Positions 55,570-63,227 of a stretch of DNA of 64,000 nt are shown one piece after another. The notes below the pieces were generated by a model. That model did no database searches and was not told the DNA's origin. It was given only the letters and a program-made list of their open reading frames with translations. The stretch is from Methylomonas methanica (GTDB lineage Bacteria > Pseudomonadota > Gammaproteobacteria > Methylococcales > Methylomonadaceae). A program made the translations under genes and the position numbers. The stretch lies in contig LUUF01000052.1 in the NCBI GenBank assembly GCA_001644045.1, forward strand, positions 1 to 64,000, read 5' to 3'. Each line of letters starts with the position of its first letter. The first letter of the stretch is position 1.

Positions 55570-56031
55570 TCAACCTGTTCCACAGCCGCCGCGCATTACA
55601 TTGACCCAGCTGCTGGTGCGCAATAGTTCGCCGTTGTGTTCGGCAAGCAAAATCACGTTGCAAGATTCGGCTAATTTAATCCGTGCGGTGAGGAAGGGGG
55701 CTATAAGTGGCGTGAGTTCGAATTCCGCCAGCAGCGGCGTAGGATTTTTATCGGCGAAAAGATACAGTTTCTCGATGCCGTCCAACTCACTAGCAATGCT
55801 CACCGGCACCACCGCGCCATCTTCGGCAATCTCGGGCAGGATCAAATTGATTTTATCGCTATTAATCACAGGCCGCTGCCCGATTATTTGCGTGTAGATG
55901 GTGGCGAATTCATCGGCGGCAAAATGCTTTGCCAGTCTCTCCGCGAACGCGATTGCGGATTTGCCTGCCAGCAACACTCCCGTGATCAGAATGCCTGAGT
56001 GCTGTAGAAATAAGCGGCGGGCACTAGGCAT
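55570..56031 (-). CDS. soxY: Sulfur-carrier protein SoxY
   Basis: SoxY carries sulfur intermediates on a C-terminal cysteine arm. The 153-residue protein has a twin-arginine signal (SARRLFLQHSGILITG) and ends RGGCGTG; the usual end is GGCGG. The Cys position is kept, but the last residues differ. Core segments NLILPEIAEDGAVVPVSI and FLTARIKLAESCNVILLA fit the family. It precedes soxZ by one base. The tail change might alter the swinging arm; this is speculative. Confidence 0.9.
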   Translation of the reverse strand: MPSARRLFLQHSGILITGVLLAGKSAIAFAERLAKHFAADEFATIYTQIIGQRPVINSDKINLILPEIAEDGAVVPVSIASELDGIEKLYLFADKNPTPLLAEFELTPLIAPFLTARIKLAESCNVILLAEHNGELLRTSSWVNVMRGGCGTG

Positions 56032-56153
56032 GGAATTTAATAACCATAAAATGTTTGATGTATATCAAAAAATATAAGCTTCCGTTTGTTATCTTCTGCC
56101 CCGTTGAAATTTTTTCAGCACCACCATCACAAACAACAAAAGGAAGGTACAAA

Positions 56154-56348
56154 ATGAGTGAAGTACAAGAAAAAGATAATTTCTGGCTCTATATCGTCAT
56201 TGCTGTCGTCTTGGCGGCTGGCGCTGTACTGATGGTAAAAAATGCCGAGCATGACAAATATGCTACCGCGGCAAAAAATATCGCCGAAGACTCCGCCAAC
56301 TCAGCTTACCGCAATGATGTACTTCACAGCGGTGGCGCGAAAAGATAA
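56154..56348 (+). CDS. Small single-pass membrane protein
   Basis: The 64-residue protein has an AAGGAAGG ribosome site ahead of the ATG. One membrane segment lies at about 11-28 (WLYIVIAVVLAAGAVLMV), followed by a charged C-terminal helix. I recognise no family. It is divergent from soxY. The open frame extends upstream to 56055, but that extension lacks a ribosome site. Confidence 0.72.
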   Translation: MSEVQEKDNFWLYIVIAVVLAAGAVLMVKNAEHDKYATAAKNIAEDSANSAYRNDVLHSGGAKR

Positions 56349-56395
56349 GTTCTTTTCAGCGTTTCGGGAAGTGTGATCTGCGTTTCCCAAATTCG

Positions 56396-56433
56396 CGGAT
56401 TTTGGCGGGGCATCCGGGCCTTGTCAAAATCCG
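56396..56433. terminator. Possible hairpin after the small membrane gene
   Basis: Nine-base arms CGGATTTTG/CAAAATCCG lie at 56396-56404 and 56425-56433 with a GC-rich loop that can pair further. The element sits between the small membrane gene and the convergent mtnP gene. Confidence 0.4.
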
Positions 56434-56444
56434 TTTCCGTTTCT

Positions 56445-57185
56445 TTAGTCGTTCAAGAACACCGTTGCTTTCAGCAAGGCTATGGCATTGGCCATGCCAA
56501 CCTCCAAGTTTTTCTCGATCTCCGCCATTGTGATTTCACCCTCGACCACACCGGCCGCCCAATTGGCGACCACCGAGATGTTTGCATAAGCCAAACCCAG
56601 TTCCCGCGCCAGTGAGGCCTCCGGCATGCCGGTCATCCCAACCAAATCGCAACCGTCCTTAGCCATGCGTTTGATTTCGGCGATTGTTTCCAGCCTCGGC
56701 CCTTGGGTACAGCCGTAAGTGCCCGAGGTACTGACCGAGATTTGCGCCTGTTGCGCGGCTTGAATAATTCGCGCGCGTAAGGAAGGCGAATAGGGCTCGG
56801 TGAAATCGATATGCGTGACATGCTCCAGATCGTCGGCAAAAAACGTATGTTCCCGGCCGTAGCTGTAGTCTATCAATTGATCTGGAATCGCAATAACGGC
56901 CGGTGCCATCTCCGCGCCTATGCCACCGACGGCGGCAACGCCGATAATCTCGGTAACGCCTAGCTGATTTAAACCCCAGATATTGGCCCGGTAGTTGATT
57001 TTGTGCGGCGGGATTCGATGCGGATTGCCGTGGCGGGCCAGGAAAACTAGTTTCTTGCCGTTTAGCTCGCCAAGCAAATAAGGCGCGGACGGTTCGCCGA
57101 AAGGTGTCGTTACACGTTCTTCACCAGTGATGGTTAACGCTTCGATTTGGGTGAGGCCGGTGCCGCCGATGATTGCCAATGTCAT
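56445..57185 (-). CDS. mtnP: S-methyl-5'-thioinosine/thioadenosine phosphorylase
   Basis: The 246-residue protein has FLARHGNPHRIPPHKINYRANI near residue 49 and LVGMTGMPEASLARELGLAYA near 179, motifs of the MTA/MTI phosphorylase family, and IGGTGLTQIE at the start. It phosphorolyses S-methyl-5'-thioinosine or thioadenosine to base and methylthioribose phosphate. It overlaps the hpt start region by 4 nt. The same nagZ-hpt-mtnP order is seen in Pseudomonas, where this protein prefers methylthioinosine. Confidence 0.92.
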   Translation of the reverse strand: MTLAIIGGTGLTQIEALTITGEERVTTPFGEPSAPYLLGELNGKKLVFLARHGNPHRIPPHKINYRANIWGLNQLGVTEIIGVAAVGGIGAEMAPAVIAIPDQLIDYSYGREHTFFADDLEHVTHIDFTEPYSPSLRARIIQAAQQAQISVSTSGTYGCTQGPRLETIAEIKRMAKDGCDLVGMTGMPEASLARELGLAYANISVVANWAAGVVEGEITMAEIEKNLEVGMANAIALLKATVFLND

Positions 57186-57736
57186 AACACTTCCTTGCAG
57201 GCAAATACGCCTGGCGCATTTCTAAGATAACCTTTGTAATCCATGCCGTAACCGAACAAGTAATGATTGGCGACAGTGAGGCCGATAAAATCCGGCTCGA
57301 TAGGTTTGGTGACTTGCAGATCTTTGTCGAACAGTGCGGCAGTGTATACGGCGCTAGCACCTTGTTCGCGGCAATATTCGACAATGGCTTGCAGCGTATG
57401 GCCTTCGTCGAGAATATCGTCCACCACCAATATTATTCTGCCAGCCAATGGTGTAGTGGGTTTGAATAGCCAATGTATGTCGCTACCCGAGGTGGTGTTG
57501 CGATAGCGGCTCGCGTGGACGCTATCCAGATTCAACGGGAAGTCCAGACGCGGCAGCAATTTGCCGGTAGCGATAATGCCGCCGTTGATTACGCACAGCA
57601 CCAGGGGGTTACTGTCTTGCAGTTTTTCGGTGATCGCCGCAGCCATTTTATTCAACGCCGCCTCGACTTCCTCGGCGCTATGCAGCAATAGCGCTTGTTG
57701 TTTAACGATGCCGATTTCTTCAAGCATGGGATTCAT
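57182..57736 (-). CDS. hpt: Hypoxanthine-guanine phosphoribosyltransferase
   Basis: The 184-residue protein returns hypoxanthine or guanine to nucleotides with PRPP. The PRPP loop is ILVVDDILDEGHTL near residue 104. The start is at 57736 (MNPMLEEIG), and a longer frame into nagZ is rejected. It overlaps the nagZ end by 17 nt and mtnP by 4 nt, which fits salvage of the hypoxanthine released by MtnP. Confidence 0.92.
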   Translation of the reverse strand: MNPMLEEIGIVKQQALLLHSAEEVEAALNKMAAAITEKLQDSNPLVLCVINGGIIATGKLLPRLDFPLNLDSVHASRYRNTTSGSDIHWLFKPTTPLAGRIILVVDDILDEGHTLQAIVEYCREQGASAVYTAALFDKDLQVTKPIEPDFIGLTVANHYLFGYGMDYKGYLRNAPGVFACKEVL

Positions 57737-58736
57737 AAAATTCCGAGATTTGTTTGGAAACTGTTTGCCATTTTTCATTTTTTGCCAAGGCGTCTTTATC
57801 GAGCAGGCATTTGCCGCGCATCGCTTGCAAGCGTTGTTCGCGTTTGCTGTTTTGGCTGATAGGCAGTTTATCCAGCACTTGTTCGGCGGCTGCCGAATTG
57901 TTGCAAACCAGCAGCATATCGCAGCCGGCTTGCTGGGCAAGGCCGGCGCGTTCGGTGAAATCGCCGATGCTGGCTGCGCCTTCCATACTCAGATCGTCGC
58001 TGAATATTGCACCGTCGAAACCCAGTTCGCCGCGCAAAATGTTCTGTAGCCAGAAGCTGGAAAAACCGGCCGGGTAGCGATCTACTTGCGGATAAGCAAC
58101 ATGAGCCGGCATGATAGCTTCCAGGCCTTGCGCTATCAGTTGCTTGAACGGCAGTAAATCTTGTTGGCGGATCGTTTCCAAGTCGCGCTCGTCAACCGGC
58201 AGGGTCAAATGCGAATCCAGCGCCACTGCACCATGGCCGGGGAAGTGTTTGCCGGTGGCTGCCATGCCGGCAGCGCGCATACCTTGCCGAAACGCGCCGG
58301 CCAGTTCTCCGGCTAATTTCGCATCTTGGGAAAACGAGCGGTTGCCGATGATTTCACTGACCCCACAATCCACATCCAACACCGGCGCGAAGCTGAAGTC
58401 CACATCCACCGTCAGCAGTTCGCTGGCCATCAACCAGCCGGCGGCTTCGGCCAGCTCGGGTTTATCCGCGTAATATGCAGCTGCCGGCAAGCGGGTAAAG
58501 CCGTTTTGAAAGCGTTGTACCCGGCCGCCTTCCTGATCGACCGCGATCAGGAAGTCGCCGTTGCGCGCGGCGCGGATTTGTTTGATCAAATCGGCGACTT
58601 GCCGAGGGTTGTCGTAATTTCTGGCAAATAGGATTAAGGCGCCGGTATTGGGATGAGCGATTTTTTCCTTGTCCAGCGCGCTGAGGCTGTGGGCCTCGAT
58701 GTCTATCATGACCGGGCCGATAGCTTGTGGTTTCAT
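57720..58736 (-). CDS. nagZ: Beta-N-acetylhexosaminidase NagZ
   Basis: NagZ cleaves N-acetylglucosamine from anhydromuropeptides in the cytoplasm for cell-wall recycling. The 338-residue protein has the family-3 glycosidase motif KHFPGHGAVALDSHLTLP near residue 163, and FSDDLSMEGA near 245 with the nucleophile Asp. The 3' end overlaps hpt by 17 nt. It is divergent from the FliL-like gene across about 60 nt. Confidence 0.96.
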   Translation of the reverse strand: MKPQAIGPVMIDIEAHSLSALDKEKIAHPNTGALILFARNYDNPRQVADLIKQIRAARNGDFLIAVDQEGGRVQRFQNGFTRLPAAAYYADKPELAEAAGWLMASELLTVDVDFSFAPVLDVDCGVSEIIGNRSFSQDAKLAGELAGAFRQGMRAAGMAATGKHFPGHGAVALDSHLTLPVDERDLETIRQQDLLPFKQLIAQGLEAIMPAHVAYPQVDRYPAGFSSFWLQNILRGELGFDGAIFSDDLSMEGAASIGDFTERAGLAQQAGCDMLLVCNNSAAAEQVLDKLPISQNSKREQRLQAMRGKCLLDKDALAKNEKWQTVSKQISEFYESHA

Positions 58737-58798
58737 GGTGTTAAATGTCGAAATTGGAATATACTTTTGGTCTAATCACTACATTATATGAGGAAACC

Positions 58799-59206
58799 GT
58801 GCGAACATTTATTTTGTTGATCAGTTTGATGCTGTTGCCGATGATGACGTGGGCGAACTCCGGCGAGAAAAAAGCTGACGAAAGTGCTGGGCCTGTCATT
58901 GAATATCTGGAGATGAAACCCAAATTCACCGTCAATTTGGCTGAACCTAAAAAATACCTGATGTTGAACGTGCAGTTACTGGTGGAAGGTGCCGATCATT
59001 TGGAAGTCATTAAAAAACATATGCCGGTTTTGCGTCATGAGATGATCTTGATGCTCAGCGGCATGAAAAGTACCGACCTGCAAAGCATGGAACAGCGCGA
59101 AGCTTTACGCTTGAAAACCAAACAGATGATAACGGATCTGTTGAGCAAAATTCAAAATAGCGACGGTTTTCGCGACGTATTCTTCTCGGAATTTTTAATT
59201 AACTAG
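58799..59206 (+). CDS. FliL-like protein
   Basis: The 135-residue protein has a signal or membrane helix at the N-terminus (TFILLISLMLLPMMTW) and a FliL-like domain with KFTVNLAEPKKYLMLNVQL, RHEMILMLSGMKSTDL and SDGFRDVFFSEFLIN. FliL links flagellar stators, but no flagellar gene is near, so a different role is possible. The start is the GTG at 58799 with AGGAAACC before it; an earlier ATG lacks a site. Confidence 0.82.
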   Translation: MRTFILLISLMLLPMMTWANSGEKKADESAGPVIEYLEMKPKFTVNLAEPKKYLMLNVQLLVEGADHLEVIKKHMPVLRHEMILMLSGMKSTDLQSMEQREALRLKTKQMITDLLSKIQNSDGFRDVFFSEFLIN

Positions 59207-59243
59207 ACGCTGCAGTAAATCATTGTCACAAACAAAAACTAAG

Positions 59244-59269
59244 GCTCGCAGCGATGCGAGCTTTTTTTT
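59244..59269 (+). terminator. Rho-independent terminator of the FliL-like gene
   Basis: A 7-bp stem GCTCGCA/TGCGAGC with a GCGA tetraloop is followed by eight T residues. Confidence 0.92.
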
Positions 59270-59330
59270 GCACTTTAGTTTTTGCTCGGCTATTTATTGG
59301 ACGCCGTTGGGATAGCCGATTTTCACAAAC

Positions 59331-59843
59331 TTACAGGCGTTCGATAATCTCCAGGCAGCGCTGGAAAGCACTGCGGACGATGAATAAGGTCATTGCAATA
59401 GGATAAGATAAATAGTGCTCCGGCAATGCCAGACAGACGAGTACCAACGCGGCCACTAAGCAGGGATCGAAGCGGGATAAATATTTTTGTAAATAGCGCA
59501 AGGCTTCTTGCGATTCCCAATCGAACTGTGGGCTTTTGTTAATTAAGCCGAGCAACATCCAGCTGCTAAGCAAGGCGAAATAGACCGGAAACACACTGAA
59601 CTGAGGCGACCCGTCGCTGAATTGCGGACTCCAGTAACCGTACCAAGTCCATAAGCCGGTGCTGGCAAAGCCATCGTGCCATACTTTACTGGGTGCTAAT
59701 TTCAAACAACCGCTCAACAGGAACAGTACCGCCAGGCAGGCGCCGGAAACCCAGACGGCCTCTATATTGAGTAACGGTAAAAACCCATTTTGGGTTAGGG
59801 TGAGGGTGCTTAGTACTAAACAGCAGATGATGAAAATAGGCAT
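59331..59843 (-). CDS. Small polytopic membrane protein, unknown
   Basis: The 170-residue protein has four hydrophobic segments (about 3-18, 31-46, 80-100 and 128-150), and a Trp/Tyr-rich loop with HDGFASTGLWTWYGYWSPQF. No family is recognised. The gene stands alone on the minus strand between a FliL-like gene and an empty stretch. A plausible ATG is at 59843. Confidence 0.6.
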   Translation of the reverse strand: MPIFIICCLVLSTLTLTQNGFLPLLNIEAVWVSGACLAVLFLLSGCLKLAPSKVWHDGFASTGLWTWYGYWSPQFSDGSPQFSVFPVYFALLSSWMLLGLINKSPQFDWESQEALRYLQKYLSRFDPCLVAALVLVCLALPEHYLSYPIAMTLFIVRSAFQRCLEIIERL

Positions 59844-60233
59844 GGTAGTAACAATGGTTCGTGAATTTTTACATAGTCATTCCCAGTTTCTGATACATCC
59901 CAACTATCGATAGATTGGCTTGGGCGAGCGGGAAAAATCGGGTTAGCTGAAAGTGTAAAGGTCCTGTAGTTACAAGCATTGGCTGCACGAGTGAGACCTT
60001 ACTTTGCGACTATTCGTCGATTGTGACGCGCTTGTATAGTTAGCGTCAATCACATAAAAACTAGGTTATTTCAACGGCCGACAGCTTATGCCGTATTATT
60101 ACTATTGTCGGTCATTCTCATGTTGGAGTATTTCAGTTATTGAATGTTATTTTATTGCTTTGTGTTTTTTGTTAGCAAACAACTGGAATATCAGCCATTG
60201 CGGCACACTAAATAAAATAACTAAATTTAGTAA
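59844..60233. other. 390-bp stretch without a gene
   Basis: No gene is apparent. It is AT-rich after 60060. It has a possible hairpin between GCCGACA near 60078 and TGTCGGT near 60110 and several AT-rich promoter-like stretches. No terminator or repeat family is clear. Confidence 0.5.
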
Positions 60234-60656
60234 TCAATTGATTAAATGATTGCTCAACGCCGAGCGGAGCTGGGTGATTCGTTGTTCCGGCTGGTCGCCG
60301 GCATAGGGCAGGCTGGCGAATTTCCCCCATACCGGCGCGGGCCAAGCCTTATCGGTTTGATAGCGCACCACATGATGCACATGCAACTGCGGGACTAGAT
60401 TGCCGATAGCGGCAATATTCAGTTTGTCGGGACGATAAATGTCGGCAAGCGCTTCGGCAAGTAGGCAGGACTCGGCTTGCAAAGCCTGTCTATCCAGCGA
60501 GTTAAGCTGATAAATTTCTTTAATATTATGGCGCCTCGGTACCAGGATGAACCATGGATACTGGCTATCGTTCATCATTAACAATTCCGATAGGCTAAAA
60601 CTTCCAACCTTGAAACAATCTTGTGCTAGCTGTGGATGAAGTAAGAATTCGGGCAT
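60234..60656 (-). CDS. HIT-family hydrolase
   Basis: The 140-residue protein has the histidine triad QLHVHHVVRYQ near residue 90, with the HxHxx core and a FILVPRRHNIKEIYQL substrate segment near 36. HIT proteins cleave nucleotide phosphoramidates or Ap4A-like compounds. The protein is close to the standalone HIT class of proteobacteria. The gene lies alone between a gene-free stretch and the autotransporter promoter region. Confidence 0.88.
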   Translation of the reverse strand: MPEFLLHPQLAQDCFKVGSFSLSELLMMNDSQYPWFILVPRRHNIKEIYQLNSLDRQALQAESCLLAEALADIYRPDKLNIAAIGNLVPQLHVHHVVRYQTDKAWPAPVWGKFASLPYAGDQPEQRITQLRSALSNHLIN

Positions 60657-60747
60657 TGCTATCTCAACGTAAGAATAAAGTTTTATTGTAACTATTTCTC
60701 TATTGGCGATGCCGGTTTTTACGCAGATTAAGCAAGCGGATTTAAAT

Positions 60748-60769
60748 TTTGTTATTACCCAATAACAAA
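60748..60769. promoter_or_regulatory. 9-bp inverted repeat upstream of the autotransporter
   Basis: TTTGTTATT-ACCC-AATAACAAA is a perfect inverted repeat in the region upstream of the autotransporter. It could be an operator or a weak terminator. A second palindrome, TACCCGCGGGTA, lies at 60836-60847. Confidence 0.45.
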
Positions 60770-60892
60770 TTCACGTTGTGCAATTTCGCACTGAGTTGGT
60801 AGGTATTTAGGTTGTCGGCTATGCTATGCCTAAATTACCCGCGGGTATTTAGCTTTTTAAAGCGAGTAAACATTTTTCATGGGGGAGAAATA

Positions 60893-62272
60893 ATGAAGAA
60901 TACACAAAATAAGACCGGAGAAATATCCGACCGGACCGCCCACAGCAGCTACCTACAGGTACCGTTAAAACTTGGCGTGATACTGATAGCATCGATCCTC
61001 TCGGCCGCAACGCATGCCGCGTCTCCGATTGCGGGATTGCTGCAAAATACTAGCGGCATCAATTCCAGCCAGAGCAATATGGCCAATGTCATCGAAATCG
61101 CTTGTCCCGGTGGTCGGGGGATAAACGCGGACGATTTTCAGGATCGCTGCGATGCGGTGGTTAATTCCGCGCTTAACCGATCGATACCACAGACGTTTAA
61201 CGCGCTACAACAAACCTCACCCGAGCAAATACCGTCGCAAGGCGTTTCCGCCACGCGCACCTCTTTCAATGCTATTGCCGGACGGATGTCCGCATTGCGT
61301 GCCGGCGCTCGCGGTTTCCAGGTCGCCGGTATGGGTAGCGGCGCGGTGCCGATCAATTTGGCTTCGCTGGCAAATCCGCTTGGCGGCGCGGCGGGCGATA
61401 GCAGCGGCGTTTGGGACCGGTTGGGCGGGTTCGTCAACGGCAATTACAACACCGGCAATGTCGATACGGACGTCAATCAACTGGGTTATAACTTAAACAG
61501 CGGCAGCATTAATGCCGGCATCGATTATCGGTTTGGTAGCGATTTGATCGTGGGGGCGGCGTTTACCTATACGCGCACCGAGTCCAGTTTCGACCGCAGC
61601 GGCGGTACCTTGGACAGCGATGCTTATACCGGCGCGCTTTACAGCACCTACTACGCAACGGATAACTTGTATTTCGACGGTGTGGCGACGATGGGCGCCA
61701 TCGATTATGCATCGGTACGGCATATCCAATATACGGTACCGACTGAAACGGTGAACACGCTTGCCAAGGCCGCGCCTACCGGCAACCAATACTCGGTTAG
61801 CGTCGGCAGCGGCTATAACTTTGCAGTCAAACAATGGCTGTTTAATCCGTATGTAAAAGCCAATTACATCAAACTCGATGTAGACGGTTTTAGCGAATCG
61901 GGCGGCAGCGGCTGGGGCATGGCATTTGCCGATCAAGGCGTCGAGTCGGTCACCACCACGGTCGGCAATCAGATTTCGTACGCGGTCAGTACGGCATGGG
62001 GGGTGTTTACTCCCAATGTACGCGGCGAATGGCATCATCAGTACAAGGACGGCAGCCACAACATCGCGGTGCGCTTTCTGGGCGATAGCAGCAGCGGTTT
62101 AGCATTTAACACGGTCACCAACGCCCCGGACCGCAATTATTTTACGGTGGGTACGGGTGTCTCCGGCACTTTTGCGCAAGGCTTTAGCGCCTTCTTGAAC
62201 TACGACGCGCTGGTGGGATACCGCGACGTGGAAAGCCATTTATTTACGATGGGTGCCCGCCTGGAGTTTTAG
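60893..62272 (+). CDS. Outer-membrane autotransporter beta-barrel protein
   Basis: The 459-residue protein has a strong GGGGGAG ribosome site. A long signal segment at about 25-50 (LGVILIASILSAATHAA) is followed by a Ser/Ala-rich region and a beta-barrel of about 260 residues from 200 onward, with alternating aromatic strands and a final LEF (C-terminal Phe). The barrel begins SGVWDRLGGFVNGNY. No passenger domain of normal size is present: only about 150 residues lie between signal and barrel. It is therefore a short autotransporter or a porin-like barrel of that family. Confidence 0.88.
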   Translation: MKNTQNKTGEISDRTAHSSYLQVPLKLGVILIASILSAATHAASPIAGLLQNTSGINSSQSNMANVIEIACPGGRGINADDFQDRCDAVVNSALNRSIPQTFNALQQTSPEQIPSQGVSATRTSFNAIAGRMSALRAGARGFQVAGMGSGAVPINLASLANPLGGAAGDSSGVWDRLGGFVNGNYNTGNVDTDVNQLGYNLNSGSINAGIDYRFGSDLIVGAAFTYTRTESSFDRSGGTLDSDAYTGALYSTYYATDNLYFDGVATMGAIDYASVRHIQYTVPTETVNTLAKAAPTGNQYSVSVGSGYNFAVKQWLFNPYVKANYIKLDVDGFSESGGSGWGMAFADQGVESVTTTVGNQISYAVSTAWGVFTPNVRGEWHHQYKDGSHNIAVRFLGDSSSGLAFNTVTNAPDRNYFTVGTGVSGTFAQGFSAFLNYDALVGYRDVESHLFTMGARLEF

Positions 62273-62333
62273 CGCAATGATAGGAGACGGGCTTGCGGGA
62301 AAATTTACATTAAAGCCAGGTTTGCCGCGATAA

Positions 62334-63191
62334 TTAGGGTCGACGCAACAGCTGCTCGCACAACGCCGGTAACGGGGGTGGCGGCAGCGGTACGTTTTTC
62401 GACGGCGCTTTAGCTTCAGCGGAAAACCACCATGCCAGGCTGGCGTCGCAACCATCGCCGGCTGGCAACGGCTCTTGCGAATCGCAGTGCGGACTATGCG
62501 GCGGACATTTCAAGCGTACATGAAAATGATCGTCGTGTTTCCACCACGGGCGGATTTTGCGCAACCATTCGCCGGCCCCGGCACTTTTGGTGGTGCACAA
62601 TTCTTGTTTGATGCTGGGGTTCACAAAAATCCTGTCAACCTCCGGCTGGCGCGCAGCGGCTTCCAGCACCTTTGCCTGATCCAGCGACCAATGCCGGTAA
62701 TCGATAGTATCGTTTTGCATATCCACGACCGACGGAGCGCTCCAGGTTTCGCGTTCGTTGGCCGTTAGTTGCCGATTACTGGCTTGTTCCGATAACAAAA
62801 ACCATATATCTACATCCAGGCCCGATTGATGGCTGCGATGGCCGCTTAAAGTCGGGCCGCCGCGCGGTTGGCCCAAGTCGCCAATCAACAACGAGCCCCG
62901 TTTTTGCTCAGCGCTGAACCGGCCCAGGTGCTGGATAAAGCCGATTAAATTCGGGTGCCCGTAATAGCGATGGCGGGACAAGCGCATCACTTGATAGCCT
63001 TGGCCGTCTAGGGGCAGGGTAGCCGCGCCGCTGATGCAGCCGCTGGTATAGCTGCCTATGCTTTGGCTGGATTCTTGGGTTGGCGTGGTGATCTTGGCCC
63101 AGTCTTGAGCAGTCGAGCCGGCCGTAGCGTCGGTGTTAACGCTCAACGCGGCAACGCTTAATAAAATTGATGAAATGCTAGCTAGGCGCAT
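62334..63191 (-). CDS. mepA: Penicillin-insensitive murein endopeptidase
   Basis: MepA cuts D-alanyl-meso-diaminopimelate cross-links in peptidoglycan. The 285-residue protein has a signal peptide (ASISSILLSVAALSVNT), the zinc motif GPTLSGHRSHQSGLDVD near 131 and HDDHFHVRLKCPP near 228, the LAS-family ligands. The ATG at 63191 is used; an earlier ATG at 63227 adds 12 residues before the signal. It is convergent with the autotransporter gene. Confidence 0.94.
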   Translation of the reverse strand: MRLASISSILLSVAALSVNTDATAGSTAQDWAKITTPTQESSQSIGSYTSGCISGAATLPLDGQGYQVMRLSRHRYYGHPNLIGFIQHLGRFSAEQKRGSLLIGDLGQPRGGPTLSGHRSHQSGLDVDIWFLLSEQASNRQLTANERETWSAPSVVDMQNDTIDYRHWSLDQAKVLEAAARQPEVDRIFVNPSIKQELCTTKSAGAGEWLRKIRPWWKHDDHFHVRLKCPPHSPHCDSQEPLPAGDGCDASLAWWFSAEAKAPSKNVPLPPPPLPALCEQLLRRP

Positions 63192-63227
63192 GGTTAATTG
63201 GCAAGGAAATGGGATAACTGGCTGCAA

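Noticed and set aside
61493-62059. Minus-strand open frame of 188 codons across the autotransporter
   Set aside because: It is antisense to a barrel with clear signal and C-terminal Phe, and the frame has no recognisable domain.
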